From contig JAJZAT010000025.1 of assembly GCA_021799275.1 (NCBI GenBank), forward strand, positions 1 through 49,009: 49,009 nucleotides of DNA. The letters are read 5' to 3'. Positions 24,558 to 33,247 of this stretch are shown one piece after another. The notes under the pieces are model-generated. The model saw only the letters and a program-made list of their open reading frames with translations. It searched no databases and was not told the DNA's origin. The position numbers and the translations under genes are program-made. Position 1 is the first letter of the stretch; every line of letters starts with the position of its first letter. The DNA comes from Bacillota bacterium (GTDB lineage: Bacteria; Bacillota; Sulfobacillia; JAJZYS01; JAJYTV01).

Positions 24558-25883
24558 CTATTCGGTCGGGAGAAGCACTCCCCGACCGCCCCTGGGCTGC
24601 TCGGCCTGGGCGCCGCCCGGCAGGGGGCTCCCCGGTTGCCGGATCACCACGTTCGCCTGTGGCCCATAGGGGCATCCTTGGCAGCCGAAGCGCTGAGGAC
24701 CGCCGCAGCTGGGCTCCGCGCCCGCGCCGAGCGAAGAGAGGAGGGAGATGGAGGGGATGTCCGCGGGCGCCTCGGGCACCTCGGAATCGTGCACAAGGGC
24801 ACGGATGGCGTAGTGCGTAAGCAGGTAGCCGTACATCTCCTGGATCACGCCCTCCGGCGTCTTGCTGCGCAGCACGAGACGCGGCGCTCCCTGGACGGAC
24901 TTGAGCTCGCCGAGGGTGGTGTCGAACTTCCAGCGGCCGCAGTAGAGGCGCGCCAGGTCGGTGGCCGGCGCCACGTCGTGGTCCAGGATGGTAGAGAAGA
25001 GGCGGCAAGCCACGTCGCCGTGCGGGCAGCGGCAGTCGATCACGCGCACCATGCTGGCGGCGTGTCCGGAACCCCGCTCGTACTCGGAATGGTAGAGGCG
25101 GCTCAGATAGCTGCCATCCGGCAGCTCTCGCACGACCGGCAACTCCAGGTCTACCGGCACCTGCCAAAGCAACTCGGCGTCGCTCTTGGCGGCCTCCTGC
25201 CAGAGTCCCTGGCTGAACGCGTTGCACTGCGCCAGGCAGAGCATGTCGCCACGCAGCGAGCGCAGGAGCTGACGCAGGAGCTCGGGTTCGACCGTGTCGC
25301 AGGGCCCCATGGCAACGTCGACAATCGCATGGGTGCCGTGCTCGGCGAGTGTGGCGAGCCGGATCTGCGGCAGGGAGCTCGTCACGTCCGCCTGCCGAAG
25401 GTGCGCCTTGCCGAAGCGGACCTGGTTCTCGGGCGTGTCGGCGACCTCGATGGTGTTGCAGTCGATGCTCATCAGGCGCCAGCCGCGGTACCACGTCCCG
25501 CGCAGGCCCTTGCCGCCGAGCGGCCGCACCACGGACCTGAAGAGATGGATGAGCGGCTCCACGCCCAGCCGTTCACGGGCCCGGCTGATCGCCGCCTTGG
25601 TCGGGACCGTACAGGGACTCTGCCAGTCGGTGAGCCACGACAGGCCGTCCACTACGCGGCGCATCACGTCTTCGTAGGAATCCTCGCTGAAGAGAGCCAT
25701 GGCCATGACGCCATACATCACGACGCGTGCCGGCAGCAGTCTGCGCCGCTGCTCGTTCCGTCCGGTCGCGGCTATGGCGGCGTCAACGACCGCGGGCGCG
25801 TACACCCGGGTCAGCACACTGATGGAGATGTGATCGGAAAGACGCTCCCCGCTCTCCGGCTTGCGCCACCCCGCGCGCGGCAT
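24558..25883 (-). CDS. IS4-family transposase homologue with altered catalytic residues
   Basis: The 441-residue protein has the IS4 N-terminal domain (VYAPAVVDAAIAATGRNEQRRRLLPARVVMYGVMAMALF) and an RNase H-like domain. The first Asp is present (D141, MSIDCNT). The second expected Asp is Gln (Q219 in LCLAQCNAF, where LADR is usual), and the Glu of the Y-(2)-R-(3)-E-(6)-K signature is Asp (Y314, R317, D321, K328). The frame is intact with GAGGTG before the ATG. A Pro/Gly-rich tail follows. No terminal inverted repeats were seen, so it may be immobile or co-opted. Confidence 0.8.
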   Translation of the reverse strand: MPRAGWRKPESGERLSDHISISVLTRVYAPAVVDAAIAATGRNEQRRRLLPARVVMYGVMAMALFSEDSYEDVMRRVVDGLSWLTDWQSPCTVPTKAAISRARERLGVEPLIHLFRSVVRPLGGKGLRGTWYRGWRLMSIDCNTIEVADTPENQVRFGKAHLRQADVTSSLPQIRLATLAEHGTHAIVDVAMGPCDTVEPELLRQLLRSLRGDMLCLAQCNAFSQGLWQEAAKSDAELLWQVPVDLELPVVRELPDGSYLSRLYHSEYERGSGHAASMVRVIDCRCPHGDVACRLFSTILDHDVAPATDLARLYCGRWKFDTTLGELKSVQGAPRLVLRSKTPEGVIQEMYGYLLTHYAIRALVHDSEVPEAPADIPSISLLSSLGAGAEPSCGGPQRFGCQGCPYGPQANVVIRQPGSPLPGGAQAEQPRGGRGVLLPTE

Positions 25884-25951
25884 ATGACCACCTCATGGGT
25901 ATGTCCTTGCATAGCGACAAAGCGATGCGCACTGCCCAGCCGATGATAGAC

Positions 25952-26206
25952 CTACCGCGGCAAGGCTGCCTGGGCCATGGCGATCCATGCCGCGTACCCT
26001 TTTGGGCTAGCGGAGAAGCCAACCGGGCACTGGTCGGGCGGACTCGATCGGACCATTCCCTCGCCCTCGAGCCGACCCAGGGCCAGCGCGACGCGCGCCG
26101 GCCTGGCCGACATGTCCCCGCCCAACACGTCGCTCAGACTCTTCACATCGACGGGACAGCGCACCAGGCAGAGGACCTTCAACACTTTCGCGTCTTCCCT
26201 GGTCAC
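25952..26206 (-). CDS. Small winged-helix-like protein, last gene of the Hdr operon
   Basis: The 84-residue protein reads as a minimal winged helix: VLKVLCLVRCPVDVKSLSDVL, a likely recognition helix RPARVALALGRLEGEGMV, and a wing. The GTG start at 26206 has AGGTGG 7 nt upstream. It follows dsrE by 128 bp on the same strand, so it may regulate or belong to the cluster. No named family is recognised. Confidence 0.55.
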   Translation of the reverse strand: MTREDAKVLKVLCLVRCPVDVKSLSDVLGGDMSARPARVALALGRLEGEGMVRSSPPDQCPVGFSASPKGYAAWIAMAQAALPR

Positions 26207-26334
26207 GGATAGCCACCTCTCTCATGCGGGCCCTGTAAGCCACGCGCGATGTGGCATTTCAGCTCCCATTCGCGTCAAGCGGGCCAGCGTCCCGGCATCG
26301 GCACCGTGGGACACCGGCCCGCCCGCTTAGCGCG

Positions 26335-26748
26335 TCAGAGTACCTGCGCGACGTCGGCCTCAGCCGACTTGATCACGTACTCACCGATACCGACGATATC
26401 GTCCACGAGGTCCACGAAATCCGATGTCTCTCGGGCAGCCCAGATCTTGCCCGCCGTAGCGCAGACGTGGATGCGCACCTGGCCATCCTTGCGCAGGTTC
26501 CGGAGCATGTCGAAGGGGTCCGGAATCGAGTTGCGCCGCAGGCCGTCCTCCATCGCGGAACGCAGTTGCGGATAGTCGTAGACGGCCTGATCGCTGCCGG
26601 CAACGTCCTTGCGGAACGCCCTGGCGCCACCCAGCAGTAGATAGACGTCCACCTCCATGTCAAGGGCGACCGCACCGCCGATCACCGTGGATGCGACGAT
26701 GAGCTTCTCCATGCTGCCGCTCGCGAGGCCGATGACCATGTTCGACAT
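26335..26748 (-). CDS. DsrE/DsrF-like sulfur-transfer protein
   Basis: The 137-residue protein has the DsrE fold pattern: MVIGLASGSMEKLIVASTVIGGAVALDMEVDVYLLLGGARAF at the N-terminus and VRIHVCATAGKIW with a single conserved Cys near residue 96, the probable persulfide carrier. DsrE-type proteins accept sulfane sulfur from TusA or rhodanese. The start is backed by GGGGAGG. It sits at the distal end of the hdr operon opposite tusA, consistent with a shared sulfur relay. It is nearer the DsrE2/DsrE3 type than DsrEFH. Confidence 0.8.
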   Translation of the reverse strand: MSNMVIGLASGSMEKLIVASTVIGGAVALDMEVDVYLLLGGARAFRKDVAGSDQAVYDYPQLRSAMEDGLRRNSIPDPFDMLRNLRKDGQVRIHVCATAGKIWAARETSDFVDLVDDIVGIGEYVIKSAEADVAQVL

Positions 26749-26767
26749 TTCGGTACCTCCCCTTTCT

Positions 26768-26796
26768 GGATCCTCGGCTTCTGGCCGAGGCGGATC
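26768..26796 (-). other. Hairpin between hdrB and dsrE
   Basis: GGATCCTCGGC (26768-26778) can pair with GCCGAG...GGATCC (26784-26796) with a small bulge. It lies in the 100-bp gap just before the dsrE ribosome binding site and may protect or process the mRNA rather than terminate it, as no T-run follows. Confidence 0.4.
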
Positions 26797-26848
26797 CGCA
26801 CCGTCCTGCGTGCCGCCGGCGTGCGGGCGTCCGCGACCCGCACTGGTC

Positions 26849-27808
26849 TTAGGGCTCGTAGCCCCGGATCAGGTAGTCGGAGATATCGTCGAAGCGCATC
26901 CGACCGTTCGCGGCCTTCTGCAGGTTGACGTAGCAGAGCGGACACATCGTGACGCCACGCTCCGCCACGGCGTTCAGTTCCGTCACGCGCCGCCCGGCCT
27001 GCTCCGCGGCCTTCTCCGGGAACAGAGACTCCACAGGCCCGCCGCAGCACCACGTCATGGTACCGGCGTGCAGGGGTTCCCGCAACGTCAAGCCCAGACC
27101 CTCGAGCAGTTGCCGCGGCTCATGGAGCACGCCTTCGTAGCGGGCGAAGACGCATGAGTCGTGGATCGCCACATCGCCCTCGAGCTGGCGGGAAGGCGCC
27201 AGGTCGAGCCCTGACAGCACCTCGAGGTAGTTGCGGACCTCAAGGTCGTAGTCCTCGATCAGGGTCGGGTAGACGGACCTCAGCATGTTCGTGGTGTGGG
27301 GGTCGATCGTGACGGCCTCCTTGACGCCGTGCCTCTTGAGCGTGGCGTAGACCTTCTGCGCATGCTCCCTCAGGGTCTCGTCGGCACCAAGGTCGTAGGC
27401 GAGCGCACCGGAGTAGAGATCGTCCTCGTAGAGCGCGCCGAACGCGACGCCGGCGCGCTTCAGCAGCAGCGCGACATTGCGCGGGATGCGATCGTACGTC
27501 TCGAGCTGCTCGCGCGTAGGGTGGGCCATGAACCCCGACACGTTGACGAGCTTGTTGACCTGCCGGCCGATGCCGGTGAACCCCGAGAGCCAGGACTCGG
27601 CAAGCCTCGACTCGGCCTTGACGAGTTCCTCGATGTAGGGGATCAGCTGATACATCAGGCCGGTGTAGAGCACCCGCTCGCCACCGCGCGGCAGATCGAG
27701 TCCACGGGTCCAGCGGATGGCGCTCTCGGTGGGGATGGGCAGCACCGATCGGCGCAGGCGGAGATTGTCCGCCAGGATGCCGATGGTGTCACCGGTGGGC
27801 AGGGGCAC
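26849..27808 (-). CDS. hdrB: HdrB-like heterodisulfide reductase subunit (CCG domain)
   Basis: The 319-residue protein carries one full CCG-type cluster motif in its C-terminal half: HDSC, then WCCGGPVESLFP, then MCPLC. The N-terminal half lacks the matching cysteines of methanogen HdrB, so at most one non-cubane cluster is expected. HdrB is the disulfide-reducing or thiol-handling subunit. The GTG at 27808, with AGGAGG 8 nt upstream, is favoured over a longer frame that overlaps hdrC. It lies 13 nt after hdrC, and HdrB/HdrC normally form a pair. Confidence 0.85.
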   Translation of the reverse strand: MPLPTGDTIGILADNLRLRRSVLPIPTESAIRWTRGLDLPRGGERVLYTGLMYQLIPYIEELVKAESRLAESWLSGFTGIGRQVNKLVNVSGFMAHPTREQLETYDRIPRNVALLLKRAGVAFGALYEDDLYSGALAYDLGADETLREHAQKVYATLKRHGVKEAVTIDPHTTNMLRSVYPTLIEDYDLEVRNYLEVLSGLDLAPSRQLEGDVAIHDSCVFARYEGVLHEPRQLLEGLGLTLREPLHAGTMTWCCGGPVESLFPEKAAEQAGRRVTELNAVAERGVTMCPLCYVNLQKAANGRMRFDDISDYLIRGYEP

Positions 27809-27821
27809 AGCAACCGCCTCC

Positions 27822-28124
27822 TCAGATCCTGAACGCCTTGCGGTCGAAGTAATGCCGCAGGGAGCGGACATTCTCGGCGATGTGGACCCCCGCGGGGCAG
27901 TTCTCCTCGCAGAGCTTGCAGAGCAGGCAGGAAAACACCGTTTCCTGCTCCTTCAGAACTTCGTCCTCCATACCGAGGACCACGTAGCGGAATATCTCCC
28001 GCGGCAGGTGCTCGAGCCCCATCGGGCAGATCGCGGTGCAGACCCCGCAGTTCATGCACGCCGAGGCGTTGAACTGCTCGCTCTGCCGCACCTCGTCGAT
28101 GAAGGCCGGCCTCGCGACGGCCAT
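27822..28124 (-). CDS. hdrC: HdrC-like ferredoxin-type subunit
   Basis: The 100-residue protein has two 4Fe-4S motifs, CMNCGVCTAICP and CLLCKLCEENCP, and the HdrC-type spacing. It would pass electrons between the HdrA flavoprotein and HdrB. The ATG at 28124 overlaps the stop of the winged-helix gene by one base and follows GGAAGGGAG. Confidence 0.9.
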   Translation of the reverse strand: MAVARPAFIDEVRQSEQFNASACMNCGVCTAICPMGLEHLPREIFRYVVLGMEDEVLKEQETVFSCLLCKLCEENCPAGVHIAENVRSLRHYFDRKAFRI

Positions 28125-28372
28125 CAGGCTCCCTTCCTTTCAACCGCCCGGTAGGCGAACAACCCGTCGTCGTCCGGATCCGGCAGCTCGGCGACCCAGC
28201 CGTACTTGCGCATGTCCATGACCCAGTACATCGCCTCGTGCGTCGGGGCGCCGATCGCCTGCGCGATCTCCGGCACCGTGCGGGGTCCATCCTCGAGAAC
28301 CTTCAGGATCTCCCGGCGCCTCAGGGGACCTTCGCGGATGATCTCGCGCACGTCCCGGTTTGCCGCCGCCAT
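28124..28372 (-). CDS. Small winged-helix protein inside the hdr operon
   Basis: The 82-residue protein reads as a MarR/ArsR-like mini winged helix: RREILKVLEDGPRTVPEIAQAIGAPTHEAMYWVMDMRKYGWV. No effector domain or cysteines are present. It is wedged between hdrA and hdrC with 1-nt overlap downstream and GGGAGG before its ATG at 28372, so it is co-expressed with the complex. It may be a regulator, or a structural adaptor as with some small HTH-like subunits. Confidence 0.7.
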   Translation of the reverse strand: MAAANRDVREIIREGPLRRREILKVLEDGPRTVPEIAQAIGAPTHEAMYWVMDMRKYGWVAELPDPDDDGLFAYRAVERKGA

Positions 28373-28373
28373 C

Positions 28374-30104
28374 TCAGACGACCTCCCTCGCCAGGCCCTC
28401 GATCATGGCCTTGATCTCGGCCTGCGTGTAGCCCTCCAGGTTGATCGCGCGCTCTGGGCACACGGGCGCGCAGCCGCCACAGCCCTTGCACGTCGCGGGG
28501 TCGATGACGGCGACGCGCCGCCCTTCGGGTTCCTCTTTGGGTCTGATGGCGTCGTAGGGACAGGTCTCGTAGCAGACGCCGCAGTCGGTACAGAGCCCTG
28601 GGTCGACGCTTGCCACCTGCGGGTCGAGCTCGGCCCTACCCTGCTTGAGCATCGCCGCGCTCTGCGTCACGGCGGCAAGACCCGACGCGACGCTCTCGGA
28701 CGCGTTCTTGGGGAACTGGCAGGCGCCGCAGATCGTGACGCCGTCCACCACCGTCTCGACCGGGCGGAGCTTGGGGTGGATCTCGTTGAAGAAGCCGTCA
28801 CGGCCCACCGGCAGTTTCAGGGCCCCGACGAGGCCGTCGTTCTCGCGCGGCACCATGCCGGTGACGAGAACGACCAGGTCCGCCGGGATCCGCACCTCCT
28901 TCTGGCCGGTCAGCTGGTCGCGGATCGTCACGACGAGGCGGCCGTCGGCGCCCTTCTGCACCGCCGGCGGCTCGTCTTCGGCAAACTTCAGATACGTCGA
29001 GCCCTTCTCGCGCGATTCCCGATACATGAGCTCATAGCGGCCGTAGGTGCGCATGTCGCGGTAGAGGTGGAACTGGCGAGCGGAGGGGTCGCGGCTGTAG
29101 AGCTCGAGCGCAGAGTGGACGGCGGCCGAGCAGCAGAAGCGCGAGCAGTACTGGTGCGGGCCGGCGTCCCCCTGCCGGCTGCCTACGCAATAGATGTAGG
29201 CGACATCCTTGACCGGGCGACCGTGGTATGCGAGGGGGCCCTCCGCGGCGTCCAGCATCTTCTTGTACTCCGGCAAGGTCACGACGCCGTCGATGCCGTA
29301 GCCGTACTCGCCCTCCTCGGGCCGGTAGGTGTCGAAGCCGGTGGCGACGATGATGGATCCCACGTGGATCTGCATAGTCATCGCGGACTTGCCGTGCGTC
29401 TTGATGTCGACCACGTAGTCGCCGAACGAGCCGGCCTTTCGGACGACCTCGGCGGACGTGAAGAGGGCGATGTTCTCGCGCTGCCTGACCTTGGCCTCGA
29501 GCTGGCGGACCAGTTCATGGCCCTCCTTGTCCCTCGGGTACATCGGGCCGAAGTCCTTGACCCAGCCTCCCACCTCCGCCTCGCGCTCGACCACGACGAC
29601 GGAGAGTCCGATGTCCGCAAGCCCGATCGCGGCCCGCAGCCCCGCAATGCCGGCGCCGATCACGAGCGTCTTCGGCACCGTCTCGACGACGGTCGGCTCG
29701 AGGGGCCGTAGGAGCCTTGTGCGCGCTATACCGGCCCGCACCAGGCGAACCGCCTTCTCGGTGGCCCCCTGGCGGTCGTCGGTGTGCGCCCAGGAGCACT
29801 GTTCGCGCACATTGACCTGCGTGTACTGGAACGGGTTGAGGCCCGCGCGCTTCGCGACGCCGCGGAAGGTGAAGGTGTGCAGCTTGGGGGAGCACGAGGC
29901 CACGACGAGCCCGTCGAGGCCGAGTTCCCGGATGTCGTCGTAGATCTCCTGCTGCGTCGCGTCGGAGCAGGTGAACATGGCCGTACGGGCGACGACCACA
30001 TCCTCCTCGCCTTTGACGGCGTCGACCACCTTCTCCACGTCGACGTAGTCCGAGATGTTGCCGCCGCAGTGGCAGACGTAGACGCCGATCTTGCGCCTGT
30101 TCAT
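28374..30104 (-). CDS. hdrA: HdrA-type FAD/iron-sulfur subunit
   Basis: The 576-residue protein begins VYVCHCGGNISDYVDV, typical of HdrA N-termini. GAGIAGLRAAIGLADIG (about residue 150) is the FAD site. Conserved Cys clusters YIYCVGSRQ...YCSRFCC and ICGACQFPK follow, and the C-terminal end holds two ferredoxin motifs, CTDCGVCYETCP and CKGCGGCAPVCP. HdrA is the flavin hub of heterodisulfide reductases and can bifurcate electrons. The ATG at 30104 overlaps the upstream fusion gene by 4 nt. Confidence 0.92.
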   Translation of the reverse strand: MNRRKIGVYVCHCGGNISDYVDVEKVVDAVKGEEDVVVARTAMFTCSDATQQEIYDDIRELGLDGLVVASCSPKLHTFTFRGVAKRAGLNPFQYTQVNVREQCSWAHTDDRQGATEKAVRLVRAGIARTRLLRPLEPTVVETVPKTLVIGAGIAGLRAAIGLADIGLSVVVVEREAEVGGWVKDFGPMYPRDKEGHELVRQLEAKVRQRENIALFTSAEVVRKAGSFGDYVVDIKTHGKSAMTMQIHVGSIIVATGFDTYRPEEGEYGYGIDGVVTLPEYKKMLDAAEGPLAYHGRPVKDVAYIYCVGSRQGDAGPHQYCSRFCCSAAVHSALELYSRDPSARQFHLYRDMRTYGRYELMYRESREKGSTYLKFAEDEPPAVQKGADGRLVVTIRDQLTGQKEVRIPADLVVLVTGMVPRENDGLVGALKLPVGRDGFFNEIHPKLRPVETVVDGVTICGACQFPKNASESVASGLAAVTQSAAMLKQGRAELDPQVASVDPGLCTDCGVCYETCPYDAIRPKEEPEGRRVAVIDPATCKGCGGCAPVCPERAINLEGYTQAEIKAMIEGLAREVV

Positions 30105-32797
30105 ACGCTGACCCTCGTCTCCTCGATGTAGGCCGCAGCCTGCGCCACGGCCGCGCCGGCGTGCAGGATCGACTCCGGGATGTCCTTCGCACCGGAGGCC
30201 GCGCCCGCCACGAAGACGCCCTTGATCGACGTCTCGCCGGGGCTCAGGTCCTCGTCGGTCTCCTCGACGTAGTAGTAGGCGTCGTGGCTGAGCTCATCGC
30301 CGGCGAAGAGCCGACGAGTGTCGAGGTTCGGCTGTACGCCCACGGCCAGCACGACGAGGTCGAATTCCTCCTCGCGCGCGCCCCCTCCGTCCTCGATGCT
30401 CTCGTAGCGCACGATCAGGTTGCCGTTCTGGAGCTCCCGGATCTCGGAGATGCGGCCCTTGATGAAGTTGACGCCCATCGCCTTCGACTGCACGTAGAAC
30501 TCGTCGTAGCCCTTGCCGGCGGTGCGCACGTCGATCGTGAAGACGGTGACGTCGGCGGTCGGCAGGTTGCCCATGATCAGCTGGTTCTGCTTGATCGAGT
30601 ACATGCAGCAGATCTTGGAGCAGAGCGGGTTGCCCACGGTCTCATCCCGGGATCCCGTGCACATCACATAGGCGATGCGGTCCGGAATCCTGCCGTCGCC
30701 CGGGCGCAGCACCTTGTTGTAGGGCCTTGTCGGCGCGAGCAGGCGGTCCATCTGCATGCCAGTGATCACGTTCTTGAAGCGTCCGTAGCCGTACTGGGGC
30801 TTGAGATCCGCGGGGAAGAGCTTGAAGCCTGTGGAGACGATCACCGTCCCCACCTCCGCCTCGATCGTCTCGGGCCGCATGTCGAGGTGGATGGCATCCG
30901 CGGGGCAGGTGTTCACGCATTCGTGGCATTCGGAGCAGACGCCGCAATCGAGGCAGCGACCTGCGCTGTAGTGCGCCTCCTCCTCCGTGAGGGGGGCCTC
31001 GAGCTCGTGGAAGTCCGTGGGCTCTGCCAGGGACTCCTTGCCGGAGAGCAGCGGGTCCTTGCGGCTGTGGCTCTTCTGCCGGCGCAGCACGTCCGCCGGT
31101 TCGACCTTTGGCAGGCGGGCATCGAACGTGTCGGCCTCGAAGTCTTCGCCGCGCAGGAAGCGGTCGATCATGTACGCGGCGCGCCGACCCGATCCGACCG
31201 CCTGGGTGATCATCGTTGCGCCCGTGACCACGTCGCCGCAGGCGAAGATGTAGGGAACGGAGCTTTGCAGGGTCTGCATGTCGACCGCGACCGTCCGGTT
31301 GCGCTGCAATTGCAGGGTGCGCCCGAATGCCTCCGTGTCCGGGCCCATGCCGATCGCGACGATGAGGGCGTCGCAGGCGAGTTCCCTGCGCACCGTCTCG
31401 TCATACGCCGGGCTGAAGCGGCCCGACTCATCGAAGACCTGGGTGCAGCGCTTCAGCGCGATCCCCGACACTCCGCCTTCGCCCAGCACCGAAGCGACGC
31501 CCCAGCCATCGTGCAGAACGACACCCTCAGCGATGGCCTCGTCGATCTCCCAGTCGAATGCCGGCATCTCCCGTCGCTGCTCCAGGCAGACCTGCTCCAC
31601 CGTGGCGCCCAGCCGGCGCGCCGAGCGGGCGGCGTCGATCGCGACATTGCCGCCTCCGACCACGACCACGTGCCTGCCGCTGAGGCTACCGGCACGACCC
31701 AGCTTCGTATCCTCGAGGAACCTGAGCGAAGGCAGGACCCCGTGCAACTCCTCGCCGGCGACGCCGAGGCGGCCGCTGCGCGGTGTCCCCGTCGCCACCA
31801 GCACAGCGTCGAAGCCTGACGCGTGCAGAGCCTCCAGGTCGTCGACGCGGTGCCCGACTTCGATCTCGACGCCAATATCCCGCAGGTTCTGGACGTCCTG
31901 CGCCACGACGTCGCCCGGCAGCCGGTAGGCCGGGATGGTGAGCGCCAGCGCGCCGCCCGGAACGGGTGCGGCCTCGAACACCTTGACACCGTAGCCCATG
32001 AGACGGAGCTGCCAGGCCGCCGTGAGCCCTGCGGGCCCGGATCCTACGATGGCGATCCGCTTGCCCTGGTCGGCCTGGGGTTGCACGCCTACCGGCCGGC
32101 CGGAAGCGTAGTGGGTGTCTGCGACGAATCGCTTGATGCGCCGAATCGGCAGCGGTCCCTCAAGGCTGCCGCGGGAGCACTCCTCCTCGCAAGGCGCGAA
32201 GCAGGCGCGGCCGAGGCTGCCCACGAGCGGCGTCGTCTCGAGGATCAGGTTGAAGGCCTTCTCGTACTCGCCGCTGCGCGTAAGCGAAACATAGCCGTGC
32301 GCCTTGATCCCGGCCGGGCACGTGAAGGTGCAGGGCGAGGTCCCGGGCCGGTCTACGACCGCCTTCTTCGGCACGGCCTGCGGGAACGCGATGTACGCGG
32401 CCCGCCGCGCCACAAGGTCGGAGTTGAACTGGTCCGGCACCGCGACCGTGCAGGCCATTTCGCACTGCTGGCAACCGGTGCACGCGTCCTCGTCCACGAA
32501 CCGCGGATTCTTGCGGATGGTGGCGTGGAAGCGCCCGCTCGGTTCCCGCTCGATCCGCTCGACCTCGGCATAGGTCAGGACCTTGATGTTCGGGTGATGG
32601 ATCGTCGCGGCCATCTTCGGCGTCGAGATGCAACTGGCGCAGTCCAGGGTGGGGAACACCTTGCTCAGCAGGATCATCTTCCCGCCGATCGAGGCCTCCT
32701 TCTCCACCACCAGCACCTTGTACCCCATGTCCCCCAGCTTGAGGGCCGACTCCATGCCGCCGATGCCGCTGCCGACCACGAGTGCGTCGTAGTCCAT
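30101..32797 (-). CDS. HdrA-like flavoprotein with inserted GltD-type NAD(P)H oxidoreductase domain
   Basis: The 898-residue protein is a split HdrA. The N-terminal FAD part (VVGSGIGGMESALKLGD) runs to an Fe-S segment CTGCQQCEMAC near residue 110. A glutamate-synthase small-subunit-like module follows: CPAGIKAHGYVSLTRSGEYEKAF, a Cys-rich CFAPCEEECSRG, then Rossmann motifs GSGPAGLTAAW and GGGNVAIDAARSARRLGA, ending near FACGDVVTG. A ferredoxin motif (CLDCGVCSECHECVNTCP) leads to the second HdrA half with MCTGSR...CSKICC and AGAASGAKDIPES. It could link Hdr electron flow to NAD(P)H. The start follows GGAAGG, 2 nt past the MvhD-like gene stop. Confidence 0.88.
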   Translation of the reverse strand: MDYDALVVGSGIGGMESALKLGDMGYKVLVVEKEASIGGKMILLSKVFPTLDCASCISTPKMAATIHHPNIKVLTYAEVERIEREPSGRFHATIRKNPRFVDEDACTGCQQCEMACTVAVPDQFNSDLVARRAAYIAFPQAVPKKAVVDRPGTSPCTFTCPAGIKAHGYVSLTRSGEYEKAFNLILETTPLVGSLGRACFAPCEEECSRGSLEGPLPIRRIKRFVADTHYASGRPVGVQPQADQGKRIAIVGSGPAGLTAAWQLRLMGYGVKVFEAAPVPGGALALTIPAYRLPGDVVAQDVQNLRDIGVEIEVGHRVDDLEALHASGFDAVLVATGTPRSGRLGVAGEELHGVLPSLRFLEDTKLGRAGSLSGRHVVVVGGGNVAIDAARSARRLGATVEQVCLEQRREMPAFDWEIDEAIAEGVVLHDGWGVASVLGEGGVSGIALKRCTQVFDESGRFSPAYDETVRRELACDALIVAIGMGPDTEAFGRTLQLQRNRTVAVDMQTLQSSVPYIFACGDVVTGATMITQAVGSGRRAAYMIDRFLRGEDFEADTFDARLPKVEPADVLRRQKSHSRKDPLLSGKESLAEPTDFHELEAPLTEEEAHYSAGRCLDCGVCSECHECVNTCPADAIHLDMRPETIEAEVGTVIVSTGFKLFPADLKPQYGYGRFKNVITGMQMDRLLAPTRPYNKVLRPGDGRIPDRIAYVMCTGSRDETVGNPLCSKICCMYSIKQNQLIMGNLPTADVTVFTIDVRTAGKGYDEFYVQSKAMGVNFIKGRISEIRELQNGNLIVRYESIEDGGGAREEEFDLVVLAVGVQPNLDTRRLFAGDELSHDAYYYVEETDEDLSPGETSIKGVFVAGAASGAKDIPESILHAGAAVAQAAAYIEETRVSV

Positions 32798-32799
32798 GG

Positions 32800-33243
32800 C
32801 TATTCCTTCCTGACTGGGCCAAGTTCGGTCAACGTCTGGCTGAACTCATGCATATACCTGGTGAACGGCTCCGCGCAGACGGAGCAGATCGCGGCCATCT
32901 GCAGGCGAGCGGGCGAGATGCCGCGTTCCTTCAGTTCCTTCTGCGCCGTCTCGAACATCTGCGCCGAGCGTTCCGCGCAGTCGCGCAGATACGCGCACTC
33001 CTCGCCGTCGGAGGCGATGAACACGCCGTCGAATCCCTGCTCGAGCGCGTGCACGATCCATTCCGGCATGATGGCGCTGGTGCACGGCAGCGCGATCGTC
33101 GTGACGGTCGGCGGGTAATGCATGTGCGCCGAGCCCGCCAGGTCGATGCCGGGGTCGGAGATGTTGTTGGTGGACAGGACGAGAATCCTCGGACTGAAAG
33201 CGCGCGCGTCTTCCCTGACCGCCGCCTGCTGTTGCACTGCCAT
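32800..33243 (-). CDS. mvhD: MvhD-like electron-transfer subunit
   Basis: The 147-residue protein matches the MvhD/FlpD domain: PRILVLSTNNISDPGIDLAGSAHMHYP, then IALPCTSAIMPEWIVHALEQGFDGVFIASDGEECAYLRDCAERS, and ICSVCAEPF. Four to five Cys of the 2Fe-2S/4Fe-4S set remain, but the N-terminal Cys pair of methanogen MvhD is replaced by STNN. In known complexes MvhD bridges HdrA to a hydrogenase or dehydrogenase. The ATG at 33243 has GGAGG about 12 nt upstream, inside the tusA end; a longer frame to 33297 overlaps tusA. Confidence 0.8.
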   Translation of the reverse strand: MAVQQQAAVREDARAFSPRILVLSTNNISDPGIDLAGSAHMHYPPTVTTIALPCTSAIMPEWIVHALEQGFDGVFIASDGEECAYLRDCAERSAQMFETAQKELKERGISPARLQMAAICSVCAEPFTRYMHEFSQTLTELGPVRKE

Positions 33244-33247
33244 GGTC

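Noticed and set aside
26270-26325. GC-rich inverted repeat between dsrE and the last winged-helix gene as a terminator
   Set aside because: The arms pair only with internal mismatches and no T-run follows, so I did not list it as a terminator.
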